DNA of 33,565 nt from Opitutia bacterium (GCA_002726435.1 PBSV01000090.1:1-33565), one strand, 5' to 3'; counted from the first letter of the stretch, positions 20,243-30,894 are shown. Notes: generated by a model from the sequence alone, not told the origin. Translations and numbers: made by a program.

Positions 20243-21781
20243 ATGCCACAAACAATTATAGTTTTAGATTTTGGCTCCCAGTATACACAAGTAATAGCGA
20301 GGCGAATTCGCGAGGCGAATGTATATTCGAAGGTTCTTCCATTCGATACCGGAATAAAGGAAATTAAAAGCCTCAATCCTGTTGGTGTTGTTCTGTCTGG
20401 AGGTCCGGCAAGTGTATTAACCAAAGGTTCCCCCAAGCCTAATCGTGCACTATTTAAACTCGGAGTGCCGGTGCTTGGAATTTGTTATGGTTTGCAGTTG
20501 ATGGGTAAATTATTAGACGGGGAGGTACAAAAAAGTCAGCTTAGAGAATATGGAAGAAGTAATCTTCGGGTTGTGAGGAAAGGCTTGTTATTTAAGAATA
20601 TCTCAAGTTCTTTAACAGTGTGGAATTCACATGGGGATTGTTTAACTGCATTACCCTCGGGTTTTCGAGCTTTAGCAGAAACTGAAAATTCTAGTTTTGC
20701 GGCAATTGAAGATCCAAAAAGAAAGTTTTATGGACTCCAATTTCATCCTGAAGTGGAGCATTCCGAAAGTGGCATTGAAATAATAAGAAACTTTCTTTTC
20801 GGGGTTTGTAAATGCAAAGCGGATTGGGACATGGGAGACTTCATTGAATCGTCGATCCGTTCAATTCGTGAAAAAGTTGGGCAAAAGAGAGTAATTCTAG
20901 GCTTGAGTGGTGGGGTAGATTCATCGGTTGCAGCGGCCTTGATCCACAAAGCAATTGGGAAACAACTAACCTGTATATTTGTTGATAATGGTCTGTTACG
21001 ACTGAATGAACGGGAAGAAGTGATAAAATTATTTCGCAATCATATTCCTGGAAAGTTAAAAGTTGCTGCTGCAGCTGCACGATTTCTTAAAAGGTTGCGA
21101 GGGGTTTCAAATCCGGAAACAAAAAGAAAAATTATTGGTAAAACTTTTATTGAGGTTTTTGACCTCGAGGTTACTAAACTGGGGGATGTTGATTTTCTGG
21201 CTCAGGGGACTCTCTACCCAGATGTAATTGAAAGTGTGCCCATTGGAGGAAACCCGGCTGCTCTGATCAAAAGTCATCATAATGTCGGGGGATTGCCTAA
21301 GAAAATGAAACTCAGTTTATTGGAACCACTTCGGGAACTTTTTAAAGATGAAGTTAGAAAATTGGGGAGGTCGTTGGGGCTACCGGATAGTGTATTGATG
21401 CGGCATCCCTTTCCGGGTCCTGGGTTGGGGGTTCGAGTAATTGGCGATATTAATCAACAACGATTGAAAGTCCTTCGAGAAGCTGACGCCATCTTTATTA
21501 ACGAGCTTCATAAATCAGGCTGGTATGGAAAATTGTGGCAGGCTTTTTGTGTATTTCTCCCGGTTAGAAGTGTTGGAGTCATGGGGGATGAGAGAACCTA
21601 CGAAAATGTTATATCATTACGAGCAGTCACAAGTAGCGATGCAATGACTGCAGATTGGGCTAGACTACCAGATAGTCTTTTACGAAAAGTCTCCAATCGA
21701 ATAATCAATGAAGTAAAAGGAGCTAATCGAGTGGTTTATGACATTAGCTCAAAGCCTCCCAGCACAATCGAATGGGAATAA
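20243..21781 (+). CDS. guaA: GMP synthase (glutamine-hydrolysing)
   Basis: Class I GATase [10 protein letters not shown]...[10 protein letters not shown]-loop [20 protein letters not shown]-term [17 protein letters not shown]. Confidence 0.98.
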   Translation: MPQTIIVLDFGSQYTQVIARRIREANVYSKVLPFDTGIKEIKSLNPVGVVLSGGPASVLTKGSPKPNRALFKLGVPVLGICYGLQLMGKLLDGEVQKSQLREYGRSNLRVVRKGLLFKNISSSLTVWNSHGDCLTALPSGFRALAETENSSFAAIEDPKRKFYGLQFHPEVEHSESGIEIIRNFLFGVCKCKADWDMGDFIESSIRSIREKVGQKRVILGLSGGVDSSVAAALIHKAIGKQLTCIFVDNGLLRLNEREEVIKLFRNHIPGKLKVAAAAARFLKRLRGVSNPETKRKIIGKTFIEVFDLEVTKLGDVDFLAQGTLYPDVIESVPIGGNPAALIKSHHNVGGLPKKMKLSLLEPLRELFKDEVRKLGRSLGLPDSVLMRHPFPGPGLGVRVIGDINQQRLKVLREADAIFINELHKSGWYGKLWQAFCVFLPVRSVGVMGDERTYENVISLRAVTSSDAMTADWARLPDSLLRKVSNRIINEVKGANRVVYDISSKPPSTIEWE

Positions 21782-21804
21782 GAGTAGAGGTATTTTGAAA
21801 CTTA

Positions 21805-23106
21805 ATGAATCTTGAATACCGAACTTTTGACTCCAGCTTGTTGGAGGATTTGGCGAAATTTTCATCATCCGTTGCATTGGACGCTCATGTATCTGAAACG
21901 GTAAAAGAAATCCTCTCTGAAATCAAATTGCGTGGCGAGGATGCATTGCTTGAAAGAACTAAGTTATACGACGGAGCTGAATTGACTAAGTCTGAATTAG
22001 CGGTCAAGCAGTCTGAATTAACTGAAGCATTGGACTCACTCAAGGAAAACCAAAGGGAAGCCCTGAAAGAAGCGATGGAAAACATCTCAGTCTTTCATCA
22101 AAAGAGTTTTCCTGACGACTGGAGAGACAATAACTTACACGGAGCAATGGTTGGTGAGACCTACTACCCGATTAAGAGAGTGGGCATTTATGTTCCTGGT
22201 GGTAATGTGCCTCTGGTTTCTACGGTTTTAATGACTGCGACATTAGCAAGAGTCGCAAAAGTTCCGGAGGTGGTGGTGGTCACTCCTCCCAATACAGATG
22301 GAGAGATCGCCTCCGAGTTGTTAGGGGCCCTTCATTTGCTGAACATATCAGAAGTATACAAAGCCGGTGGTGCCCAGGCGATTGGTGCCCTAGCCTATGG
22401 AACGGAATCAATTAGACCAGTTGATAAAATTTTCGGACCAGGGAACTCTTATGTAAACGAAGCAAAGAGGCAGGTTTACGGAACTGTCGGAGTTGACCTT
22501 TTGCCTGGTCCAAGTGAAGTAATGGTAATTGCCGATGAGTCGGCAAAGGCAGGTTTTGCCGCCGCCGCCTTATTGGCACAAGCAGAACATGGATCGGGCA
22601 AGGAGAAGATTTATTTTCTTTTTACCAAACAATCATTTTTTGAAGAGGTGGTTCGGGAAATAGAAATACAACTAGAAACATTATCCCGTCGAACAGCCAT
22701 TGAAGAAGTCTTAGAAATTGGTTTCAAGGCGGTGTGGATTCCAGAGTTAAAAAAAATTGCAGAAGTGGCTGATTTTGTAGCGCCTGAACACCTCGAATTA
22801 CAAGTTGCAGAGGAAAAGTTAGACTACCTGACTGAAAATATCACAACTGCAGGGGCAATTTTATTAGGCCATGCCAGTGCAACTGCTTTGGGAGATTTTG
22901 TGGCTGGTCCCAGTCATGTACTTCCAACTGGGCGGTCTTCCCGATTTTCTTCCGGTTTGAGGCTGCAGGATTTTTTAAGACGCACGAGTTTAATTAAGTA
23001 TGATAAAGAATCCTTGAAAGCGGCTAGTGCGTGTGCCAGTTGCTTTGCGGAGATGGAGAGGTTGGATGGACACGGCCGTTCGGTTGAATTGAGAGTGGAT
23101 TCCTAG
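21805..23106 (+). CDS. hisD: Histidinol dehydrogenase
   Basis: RVGIYVPGGNVPLVSTVLMTATLARVA, KIFGPGNSYVNEAKRQVYGTVGVDLLPGPSEVMVIAD, FVAPEHLEL. Confidence 0.98.
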   Translation: MNLEYRTFDSSLLEDLAKFSSSVALDAHVSETVKEILSEIKLRGEDALLERTKLYDGAELTKSELAVKQSELTEALDSLKENQREALKEAMENISVFHQKSFPDDWRDNNLHGAMVGETYYPIKRVGIYVPGGNVPLVSTVLMTATLARVAKVPEVVVVTPPNTDGEIASELLGALHLLNISEVYKAGGAQAIGALAYGTESIRPVDKIFGPGNSYVNEAKRQVYGTVGVDLLPGPSEVMVIADESAKAGFAAAALLAQAEHGSGKEKIYFLFTKQSFFEEVVREIEIQLETLSRRTAIEEVLEIGFKAVWIPELKKIAEVADFVAPEHLELQVAEEKLDYLTENITTAGAILLGHASATALGDFVAGPSHVLPTGRSSRFSSGLRLQDFLRRTSLIKYDKESLKAASACASCFAEMERLDGHGRSVELRVDS

Positions 23107-23119
23107 GAATGATCGGTTC

Positions 23120-24220
23120 ATGAACTCTCCTGAAAAGTATTTAGCTTCAAACTTACAATCTCACCATCCTTACAAACCAGGGATTCAGCCAAAGTTTTCC
23201 GCTCAGGTCCTCAAACTCAATACTAATGAGAACCCCTATCCTCCCAGTGAATCCGTAAGCGGAGCGATTTTAGAAGAAGTTCAAAACTTAAGACTTTATC
23301 CCAATCCTGCTTCAGAAGATTTGCGTAGATGTATTGCAGATCTTTATGGATTTTCTGAGCAACAAGTGATTATTGGAAATGGATCGGATGACATACTTAA
23401 TCTTTGTATGCGCAGTTTTTCGGACCAAAAATTAAAGGCTGGAATGCTTGATCCAAGCTATTCTCTTTATGAAGTATTGTCTTCTATTCAAGGATCTGAA
23501 ATTGAAAGGATTGTTTTCAAAAGCGATGATTTTGAACTTCCGGTCGCTCCAATCATTGAATGTGGAGCAAATATCTTTTTTTTGACAAATCCTCATGCGC
23601 CAAGTGGAAGAGAGTATGCCAGAGAGGATATAGAGACCATTCTCGAAAACTTTAATGGAATTGTAGTGATCGACGAAGCTTATGTTGATTTTGCCAGGCA
23701 AAACTCTCTGGCCCTTTTAGGAAAGTTCGAAAATTTAATTATAAGCAGAACACTTTCAAAGTCCTATTCATTGGCTGGACTACGAGTCGGATACGCACTT
23801 TCCTCGGCCGGAATTATTTCAATTCTGGACCAAGCAAGGGAAGTATACAATGTCGACCGACTTGCACAGGCGGGTGCAATTGCTGCCATAAAAGACCAAG
23901 AATATTTTACTTTTACTAAAAGTGAAATTCTCAAGCAACGGGACTTATTACTGGCAAACTTTAATGAATGGGGATGGAAGACAATACCAAGTGGAGCAAA
24001 TTTTTTGTTCACGCAACCTTTGAACCGAGATTTTCAAAGCGATCCAAAAGTAGCCCGGGATCTATACGAGTTTTTATCCAAAAATGAAATACTCGTGAGG
24101 TATTTTCCGCTCAATTCATTAACTTCCTCCTATTTGAGAATCAGTATTGGCAAGCCAACAGAGATGAGTATTCTTGTGGAGAGGGTAAAACAATGGCAAG
24201 TCCAAGAAAAGCAGAAATAA
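23120..24220 (+). CDS. hisC: Histidinol-phosphate aminotransferase
   Basis: [50 protein letters not shown]. Confidence 0.97.
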   Translation: MNSPEKYLASNLQSHHPYKPGIQPKFSAQVLKLNTNENPYPPSESVSGAILEEVQNLRLYPNPASEDLRRCIADLYGFSEQQVIIGNGSDDILNLCMRSFSDQKLKAGMLDPSYSLYEVLSSIQGSEIERIVFKSDDFELPVAPIIECGANIFFLTNPHAPSGREYAREDIETILENFNGIVVIDEAYVDFARQNSLALLGKFENLIISRTLSKSYSLAGLRVGYALSSAGIISILDQAREVYNVDRLAQAGAIAAIKDQEYFTFTKSEILKQRDLLLANFNEWGWKTIPSGANFLFTQPLNRDFQSDPKVARDLYEFLSKNEILVRYFPLNSLTSSYLRISIGKPTEMSILVERVKQWQVQEKQK

Positions 24221-24795
24221 AACGGGAGACTAGTGAGACTACGATAAAGATCTTGCTTGATTTGGATGGTGATGGCCAAGGATCAATATCCACTGGAATC
24301 CCATTCATGGATCACATGCTTGATTTATTTTCCAGGCATGGATTTTTTGATCTTTCAATCGAGGCAAGAGGAGACATTGAAATTGATTATCATCACTTGG
24401 TCGAGGACCTGGGAATTTCTACGGGTCAAGCCTTTCAAAAAGCATTGGGAGACAAATCGGGAATTCGCAGGTATGGATTTTTTGTCCTTCCCATGGATGA
24501 AACCTTAGTTTCAGTGGCCACGGATTTGAGCAATCGCTCCTACTTTGTTTGGCAGGTTGATCCATCCATTGGTCTGGTGAGAGACTTTAATGTTCAATTA
24601 TTCAAAGAGTTTTTTCAAGCCTTTGCCAATGAAGTGGCTTGTAATTTGCATATCCGCTTGGAGCATGGAGAGGAACCTCACCACGTAGCAGAGGCTATCT
24701 TCAAAGGATTTGCAAAAGCATTGGATATGGCTACCAGGGCGGAACCTCGCTTGGCCGGCAAAATTCCTTCCACCAAAGGAACTCTTTCAACTTAG
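24193..24795 (+). CDS. hisB: Imidazoleglycerol-phosphate dehydratase (monofunctional)
   Basis: [55 protein letters not shown]; overlaps the hisC 3' end by 28 nt in another frame. Confidence 0.98.
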   Translation: MASPRKAEIKRETSETTIKILLDLDGDGQGSISTGIPFMDHMLDLFSRHGFFDLSIEARGDIEIDYHHLVEDLGISTGQAFQKALGDKSGIRRYGFFVLPMDETLVSVATDLSNRSYFVWQVDPSIGLVRDFNVQLFKEFFQAFANEVACNLHIRLEHGEEPHHVAEAIFKGFAKALDMATRAEPRLAGKIPSTKGTLST

Positions 24796-24819
24796 GGTTT
24801 CCTTTTTCCTCCGTAAGAC

Positions 24820-25443
24820 ATGACTCAAAAGATTGGAGTGATTGATTACGGAACTGGAAATCTTCGTAGTGTAGTGAAGGCATTTGAGCACTTAGGTGCT
24901 ACAGTTACAATTTTAAGGAATCCAGATTTAATTGAAGAAGAGCATGCATTGGTTTTCCCCGGCCAAGGGACTTTCGATCAATGTGTAAGCGCATTGAATC
25001 AATCTGGATTTGATCAAGCGATTAAAGAATGGATCACTCAAGGACGGCCCTATTTTGGAATTTGCCTGGGGTTACAAGTACTCTTTGAAAAGTCTGAGGA
25101 AGGATCTTTGCCCGGGCTTGGGATCTTTGGAGGAAGGGTGAAAAAATTTGATCTCGGGGAAGGTTACAAAATTCCGCACATGGGCTGGAATTCAGTTCGA
25201 TGGAATTTGCCGGAAAATAATCCGATGCGCAAAAACCTTTGGGATGGTGACCAGTTTTACTTCGTTCATAGTTATCATGTTGTGGATGTGGAACCGGGGT
25301 TAACGACTTTCACTTCTGACTATAAAAATACTTTTACAAGCGGAATTTTATCAGATCGATGCCTGGCAACCCAGTTCCATCCCGAGAAAAGCCAAGTAAA
25401 AGGTTTGCAACTCTACAGGAACTTTCTTGATAAAGTCTCCTGA
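24820..25443 (+). CDS. hisH: Imidazole glycerol phosphate synthase, glutamine amidotransferase subunit
   Basis: IGVIDYGTGNLRSV, FPGQGTFDQC, GICLGLQVLFEKSEEG, HMGWNSV, TQFHPEKSQ. Confidence 0.97.
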   Translation: MTQKIGVIDYGTGNLRSVVKAFEHLGATVTILRNPDLIEEEHALVFPGQGTFDQCVSALNQSGFDQAIKEWITQGRPYFGICLGLQVLFEKSEEGSLPGLGIFGGRVKKFDLGEGYKIPHMGWNSVRWNLPENNPMRKNLWDGDQFYFVHSYHVVDVEPGLTTFTSDYKNTFTSGILSDRCLATQFHPEKSQVKGLQLYRNFLDKVS

Positions 25444-25492
25444 AATTGGCAGTAATGTACATTCTACTTTTACCCCCACCTACCCCCCCAAC

Positions 25493-26779
25493 ATGTCAAA
25501 ATCAGCAGATTTACGAATAAACGATCAATCTTACAGCCTCGATATTATTACTGGCACTGAGCAAGAGCAGGCAATTGATGTAAGTAATCTCAGAAAAGAA
25601 AGTAAATTCATTACCTTTGACGATGGTTATGGAAACACTGGGTCCTGTGAAAGTTCAGTTACTTACATAGATGGAGATAGTGGTATCCTGAGGTATCGTG
25701 GATATGACATTACAGAGTTGGCAGAAAAATCGAACTTTTTAGAAACCTGTCACTTATTATTGTATGGTGAATTGCCAACTGCTGACGAACTTGGACTATT
25801 GGAACAGCGAATCTCAAAATTCGCCAATCTTCCGGATGAAGTGCTGTCCACCATTAATGCTTTGCCTTCTTCCGCCCATCCGATGGCAGTCTTGTCCTGC
25901 GGATTACAGGCTTTGGGCGGAGCTTTCCCCGAACTTGCTACCAACGACCGGAAAAAGGACATTGAAAACTTCGACGATGCTGCCGCCCTGATAATTTCAG
26001 CGACTCGTTCAATCACGGCATCCAGGTATCGCCATCAACACGGAAAACCCATTATTCCCTCGGATTCAAGTAAGGGATACTGCGATAATTTTTTATCAAT
26101 GATGTTTTCCTCTGAGACTGGACAATCCGGGGTTCCTGAACAGGTGAGCAATGCACTGGATCTGATTTTTCTTCTTCACGCTGATCACGAGCAAAATTGC
26201 TCCACTTCCACCTGTAGAATGATTGCTTCCGGAGGGGCCAATCCATTTGCTTCTGTTGCTGGTGCAACCTCTGCATTATGGGGCCCCCTTCATGGTGGAG
26301 CCAATATGGCGGTCATTAGGATGCTCAATGAAATTCACGAGTCTGGAGACGATGGCAGTCGATTCGTAGAGTCCGCAAAACTCGGAAAATCTCGCCTGAT
26401 GGGATTTGGTCATCGGGTGTACCGGAATTACGACCCCCGTGCTAAAATTTTGAAATCTGCTTGTGACGATGCTCTGGAAGCACTCGGTGTTTCCAGTCCA
26501 ATTCTAGAAATTGCCCGCAAACTGGAAGAAGTTGCCCTGCAGGACCCGTATTTTATTCAACGTAAGCTCTATCCAAATGTTGATTTTTACAGTGGCATTA
26601 TTCTGCAGGCCCTAGGTTTTCCCACTGATACATTTACTGTTTTATTTGCAATTGGGCGTACCCCGGGCTGGCTCGCCCACTGGCGGGAGATTGCATTAAC
26701 GGGTAAAAAAATTCACCGCCCCCGACAAATTTATCAGGGCTCTAACCTGCGTTCCTACACTCCGCTTTCGGAGCGCTGA
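25493..26779 (+). CDS. gltA: Citrate synthase (hexameric type II-like)
   Basis: 428 aa; DGDSGILRYRGYDI, LLHADHEQNCSTSTCRM, WGPLHGGANMAV, MGFGHRVYRNYDPRA, AIGRTPGWLAHW; ATG at 25493 preferred over the TTG at 25427. Confidence 0.96.
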   Translation: MSKSADLRINDQSYSLDIITGTEQEQAIDVSNLRKESKFITFDDGYGNTGSCESSVTYIDGDSGILRYRGYDITELAEKSNFLETCHLLLYGELPTADELGLLEQRISKFANLPDEVLSTINALPSSAHPMAVLSCGLQALGGAFPELATNDRKKDIENFDDAAALIISATRSITASRYRHQHGKPIIPSDSSKGYCDNFLSMMFSSETGQSGVPEQVSNALDLIFLLHADHEQNCSTSTCRMIASGGANPFASVAGATSALWGPLHGGANMAVIRMLNEIHESGDDGSRFVESAKLGKSRLMGFGHRVYRNYDPRAKILKSACDDALEALGVSSPILEIARKLEEVALQDPYFIQRKLYPNVDFYSGIILQALGFPTDTFTVLFAIGRTPGWLAHWREIALTGKKIHRPRQIYQGSNLRSYTPLSER

Positions 26780-26791
26780 ATAAAAGGATTA

Positions 26792-27556
26792 TTATCCCTT
26801 TTTCTTGGGGCTCTGGGCGAGTGTATCCTCAAGCTCAAGACCTGTGAGTGTACGGATTCCCTTAATCAGCAACCAAAATGCATAGGCACTTACCACCATG
26901 CACGGAATACTAATGATTGGAAAACTCCATCCCATCATCTTTCCGACTTCGTCATTGTAGGCGGTTTTGTCAATGGCCGGTTCGGTCACCACAATCCATG
27001 TCGCAAGGAAATAATTAAGAGTGGCACTGAGAATAAATGTCATTGCTATGAGCCAGGTACATTTTACCAGAAGCTGATCAAAGGCTAATTTTGTATTTCT
27101 AATCTTTAATCGCTCTTCCACAAGGTCTACCCGGATGACTTCAGGATTATAAAGAAATAATCGAATAAGAGGCTTTTTTGTCTTGAGGGTGATAATTGTA
27201 AGTATGCCCAATATTGCTGGCAGTGCGGCTTCCTTAATCGCAAACATTTGAACCGTGGCCCCGGGAATTAATCCAATCCCCCCGGTCAAAAGAGCACTGA
27301 TTGCACCCAGAATCGAAATAAAATTCCATTTTTTCCTTTTTGCAAAATCCCAGAGTCCATATCCAATTGGAAAAGAAATCGCCACCAACAGAAGAACCGA
27401 TCCTATTAATGTGGAGCCCGATGGAACCCCAAGTAATTCACTGAGATGGGGACCAAACCATTCGTCGCCTTTTCTGAGAAATAAAATTGGCAGCAAAAGA
27501 TTAAATCCAAGATTAAACCAAATATTTTCTTTTTTGGGAGCAGGATTTTCTGTCAT
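26792..27556 (-). CDS. Polytopic membrane protein, possibly VC0807/septation-protein-A-like
   Basis: About 254 aa with several hydrophobic helices (IGSVLLLVAISFPIGYGLW, WNFISILGAISALLTGGIGLIPG, LPAILGILTIITL, CTWLIAMTFILSATLNYFLATWIVV, FPIISIPCMVVSAYAFWLLI); ATG at 27556 preferred over the TTG at 27571. Family name is tentative. Confidence 0.8.
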   Translation of the reverse strand: MTENPAPKKENIWFNLGFNLLLPILFLRKGDEWFGPHLSELLGVPSGSTLIGSVLLLVAISFPIGYGLWDFAKRKKWNFISILGAISALLTGGIGLIPGATVQMFAIKEAALPAILGILTIITLKTKKPLIRLFLYNPEVIRVDLVEERLKIRNTKLAFDQLLVKCTWLIAMTFILSATLNYFLATWIVVTEPAIDKTAYNDEVGKMMGWSFPIISIPCMVVSAYAFWLLIKGIRTLTGLELEDTLAQSPKKKG

Positions 27557-27608
27557 TGGCAGATCATACAATCATCAACATAACAGAATGTCTCTCTTAA
27601 TAGTTAAA

Positions 27609-28247
27609 ATGAATAAACAAATGAGATGTCTGATTTCCGCGGGACCCACCCGAGAGTGGCTGGACCCCGTAAGATTCATTTCCAACCCATCCTCGGGAAA
27701 AATGGGGTATTCCATGGCCAGTGAGGGGATTTCGAGAGGCATGCATGTAGATTTGGTCAGTGGGCCAACCTCTCTGGAAGCCCCACCGGGGGTATTCCTA
27801 GTTAATGTCGAGACTGCGCTTGAAATGGAAAATGAAGTGAATGAATGTTTTTCAGGGGCCGACATCATAATTATGACTGCCGCAGTATGTGATCATCGGC
27901 CGGAAACGAATCATCAAAACAAAATAAAAAAAGATCAATTTCCATCCACAATGACTTTTATTCCAAATCCAGATATTTTACTGGGCTTAGGCCATAAAAA
28001 AGTAGATTCTCAGGTTTTAGTCGGATTTGCCGCGGAAACTGAAAACCATTTGGAAAATGCGAAGAATAAACTCGTTGAGAAAAAACTGGACTGGATCATC
28101 ATGAATGACATATCCAAAGAAAATACTGGATTTCAGTCGGATTTTAATAGGATAACCATGTTGTCGGCTCAAAACGAATCAATCGAATTTGGTTTTGAAA
28201 AAAAGGAATTTTTAGCCAAGAAAATATTTGATGTCATTTGTCGATGA
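27609..28247 (+). CDS. coaB: Phosphopantothenate--cysteine ligase domain protein (CoaB-type, without a CoaC domain)
   Basis: CLISAGPTREWLDPVRFISNPSSGKMGYSMA, ADIIIMTAAVCDHRPE, NPDILLGLG, VGFAAETENHLENA, LDWIIMNDIS; the ORF-track start 27255 overlaps the opposite gene and is unlikely. Confidence 0.92.
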   Translation: MNKQMRCLISAGPTREWLDPVRFISNPSSGKMGYSMASEGISRGMHVDLVSGPTSLEAPPGVFLVNVETALEMENEVNECFSGADIIIMTAAVCDHRPETNHQNKIKKDQFPSTMTFIPNPDILLGLGHKKVDSQVLVGFAAETENHLENAKNKLVEKKLDWIIMNDISKENTGFQSDFNRITMLSAQNESIEFGFEKKEFLAKKIFDVICR

Positions 28248-29443
28248 ATCCTAAACTTAGCAGAAGTCCATTGGATAAAGTACTTGGTCGAATTGATGAC
28301 CTTGACGAGGTAAACCTTGGCATTCTCGTACAGCGTCTTGCCCGCGAGCGAAAACTTCTTGAAACTGTATTTGATGTGATTCGTGACGGCATTCTTGTGC
28401 TCGATGAAAATGGAGTTCTTACTTATTCCAACCTCCAGGGCCGTAGGTTGATCGGATTAAAGGAGACCCAGTCGGAAAAGATTTTTCTTCATCGGGCCGC
28501 ACCGGAACTTGCCCGCTCGCTGGGGTTGGACAGAAATAAATTTGATCCCCGCCCAGAAGTAGTGGTTCGTGAAATGCAAATTTCTTATCCGGAAAAACGG
28601 CAAATCCGCGTGTATGCCGTACCAATTGAAGATGCCGGGGCAAACAAGGAATCTCCCGACAAAGTTGGCTTGGCGGTGGTAATGACTGATGTCACTGAAG
28701 AAAAAGACAATTTAAAGGCTCAGATCGAAAGCGAACGGGTCTCGAGTATAATGGATCTCGCTGCCGGTGTGGCTCATGAACTCGGAAATCCATTAAATTC
28801 CATAAATATTCACTTGCAGGTTTTACAACGAAGCCTGAAATCTGTGCTCCCGGATGAACAAAAAGCAAATAAATCACTGGTTACCTGCATTAAGGAAGTC
28901 CAGAGATTGGACGGAATCATTTCTCACTTCCTGAAGGCGATTCGTCCGAGTGAACCAAATTTTAAGAAGATTAATCTTCTTTCCATAATTGAGGAAACCG
29001 TTCGTATTCGGGAGAAGGAAATTAGCGGAAAGAAAATTACCATTCGCATGGAAGCGGGTGTTCGCGAACCCATGATTCAGGGAGATGTCGATCAAGTGAA
29101 GCAAGTTTTCTTCAATGTCATTGGCAATGCAGTGGACGCTGTGTCGGAGGGCTCTGAAGTCCGCATCGTTACCGGCTTGGATGATGAATATGTTTTTGCT
29201 CAAGTAGTTGACCAGGGCATTGGCATAAAGAAGGAAAATATATCCCGTGTATTTGAGCCCTATTTTACAACCAAGAAACAGGGGCACGGGATTGGAATGA
29301 TGATCGTACATCGAATCATGCGTGACCATGAAGGAGAAGTAGGGGTAGACAGTAAGGAAGGATCAGGTACGATAGTCACCTTGAAATTCCCCCGTAAATC
29401 AGCCAGCCGGCAATTACTCGAATCCACCGAGAACGAAGCCTGA
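28244..29443 (+). CDS. PAS-domain sensor histidine kinase (NtrB-like, no TM segment)
   Basis: PAS-like VFDVIRDGILVLDENGVLTYSN; H-box DLAAGVAHELGNPLNSI; N-box VFFNVIGNAVDAV; DQGIGI, GHGIGMMIVHRIM; ATG overlaps the coaB stop (ATGA). Confidence 0.95.
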   Translation: MNPKLSRSPLDKVLGRIDDLDEVNLGILVQRLARERKLLETVFDVIRDGILVLDENGVLTYSNLQGRRLIGLKETQSEKIFLHRAAPELARSLGLDRNKFDPRPEVVVREMQISYPEKRQIRVYAVPIEDAGANKESPDKVGLAVVMTDVTEEKDNLKAQIESERVSSIMDLAAGVAHELGNPLNSINIHLQVLQRSLKSVLPDEQKANKSLVTCIKEVQRLDGIISHFLKAIRPSEPNFKKINLLSIIEETVRIREKEISGKKITIRMEAGVREPMIQGDVDQVKQVFFNVIGNAVDAVSEGSEVRIVTGLDDEYVFAQVVDQGIGIKKENISRVFEPYFTTKKQGHGIGMMIVHRIMRDHEGEVGVDSKEGSGTIVTLKFPRKSASRQLLESTENEA

Positions 29444-29449
29444 TCATAC

Positions 29450-30814
29450 ATGAAGCCTAACTTGTTAATCGTAGACGATGAAGAACACACCCGTGAGGGG
29501 CTGGAGCTTGCACTTGAAGAGAAGTTTGAGGTCTTCCTTGCCTGCAGTGCAGAAGAAGCCTTCAACGCCCTGGAGGCAGAGAAGTTCGAGGTCGTGCTGA
29601 CTGATTTGAGAATGTCGGGAGAATCCGGCATGAGCGTGATCGATTTTGCCCTCAAGCATGCATCCGATCCAATTTGCATCATGATGACCGCCTATGGAGA
29701 AGTGGAGGTGGCAGTCGAAGCAATGAAGCGTGGAGCGTTTGATTTTCTATCCAAGCCGGTGAATTTGGAAAAACTGGAACTTTTAATCACACGCGGGCTG
29801 AATGAGCGCAAATTAAAGGCTGAAAATCATGAACTTCACCAGCGTTTGGACAAGACCTACAGCTTCGAGGGAATCCTCGGAAAATCTCCCGCCCTGGAAA
29901 AAGTACTCGAACAAGTCAAATTGGTTGGCCCATCCAAGGCCACCGTGCTGGTTACTGGGGAGACAGGCACGGGAAAAGAACTCGTTGCTCAATCTATACA
30001 TCAGAACAGCGAGCGGTCCCGTGGGCCATTTGTACCGGTGCATTGCGCCGCCCTCCCTTCCAATCTTTTGGAAAGTGAATTATTTGGTCATGAAAAGGGA
30101 GCTTTTACGGGTGCGAACGAACGAAGAATTGGGCGCTTTGAATCAGCGGGCGGGGGAACCTTATTCCTTGATGAAATTGGAGAAATTGATTCCTCCACCC
30201 AGGTAAAACTGCTACGATTTTTGGAAACTAAATCAATTGAAAGACTGGGCAGTTCCAAGACTATCGAGGTCAATGCCCGCTTAGTCTGCGCCACCAACCG
30301 GAATCTTTTGGAAATGACCAAGAATGGAGAGTTCCGGGAGGATTTATATTATCGCCTAAATGTAGTAACCGTTGAACTTCCACCACTCCGTGAACGTGGG
30401 GACGACATTAATTTACTCCTGCAGCACTTCCTGGAATATTTTGCATCAGATAATAATTTTACAATTCCAATTTTGGAGCCAGATGCCCGCTCGATTCTCC
30501 GCAATTATTCCTGGCCTGGCAATGTTCGAGAACTACGTAATTTTTGTGAAAATCTGGTGGTTTTAAAGCGCGGATTATCCGTCAGCCAGTATGATTTGGA
30601 CCCAAGATTTTCCTCACCCGCGACTCAGGGAGAAAATAATGAGATCCTGCCCTCCACGAGTAATTTATCAGTGGAGGAAAATGAAAAACGACTCCTTCGC
30701 AATGCACTTTTACAAGCCGGTGGAAACCGTACAAAAGCGGCGAAATTGATGGGAATCAGTCGACGGACCCTGCATCGAAAGCTCAGCCGTTGGCCCGAAT
30801 TGGACTTAAAATAA
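29450..30814 (+). CDS. Sigma54-dependent NtrC-family response regulator
   Basis: Receiver LIVDDEEHTREG...VVLTDLRMSGESG...SKPVNL; AAA+ TGETGTGKELVAQSIH, ESELFGHEKGAFTGA, GGTLFLDEIGE; Fis-type HTH GGNRTKAAKLMGISRRTLHRKLSRW. Confidence 0.97.
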   Translation: MKPNLLIVDDEEHTREGLELALEEKFEVFLACSAEEAFNALEAEKFEVVLTDLRMSGESGMSVIDFALKHASDPICIMMTAYGEVEVAVEAMKRGAFDFLSKPVNLEKLELLITRGLNERKLKAENHELHQRLDKTYSFEGILGKSPALEKVLEQVKLVGPSKATVLVTGETGTGKELVAQSIHQNSERSRGPFVPVHCAALPSNLLESELFGHEKGAFTGANERRIGRFESAGGGTLFLDEIGEIDSSTQVKLLRFLETKSIERLGSSKTIEVNARLVCATNRNLLEMTKNGEFREDLYYRLNVVTVELPPLRERGDDINLLLQHFLEYFASDNNFTIPILEPDARSILRNYSWPGNVRELRNFCENLVVLKRGLSVSQYDLDPRFSSPATQGENNEILPSTSNLSVEENEKRLLRNALLQAGGNRTKAAKLMGISRRTLHRKLSRWPELDLK

Positions 30815-30819
30815 AAGAA

Positions 30820-30894
<75 letters not shown>

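Noticed and set aside
20297-20320. 11-bp direct repeat GCGAGGCGAAT x2 at the guaA 5' end
   Set aside because: Encodes the normal conserved [11 protein letters not shown] motif of GuaA; the repeat is out of frame and likely coincidental.
26758-26775. CTCCGCTTTCGGAG hairpin at the gltA 3' end as a terminator
   Set aside because: Only 5 bp, inside coding sequence and no U tract on either strand.
27255-27608. 118-residue N-terminal extension of the CoaB ORF
   Set aside because: Antisense to the membrane protein gene; residues carry no CoaC motif; start at 27609 (or 27588) fits the family.
28874-29329. 151-aa and 140-aa minus-strand ORFs antisense to the histidine kinase and response regulator
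   Set aside because: Shadow ORFs of well-supported plus-strand genes.
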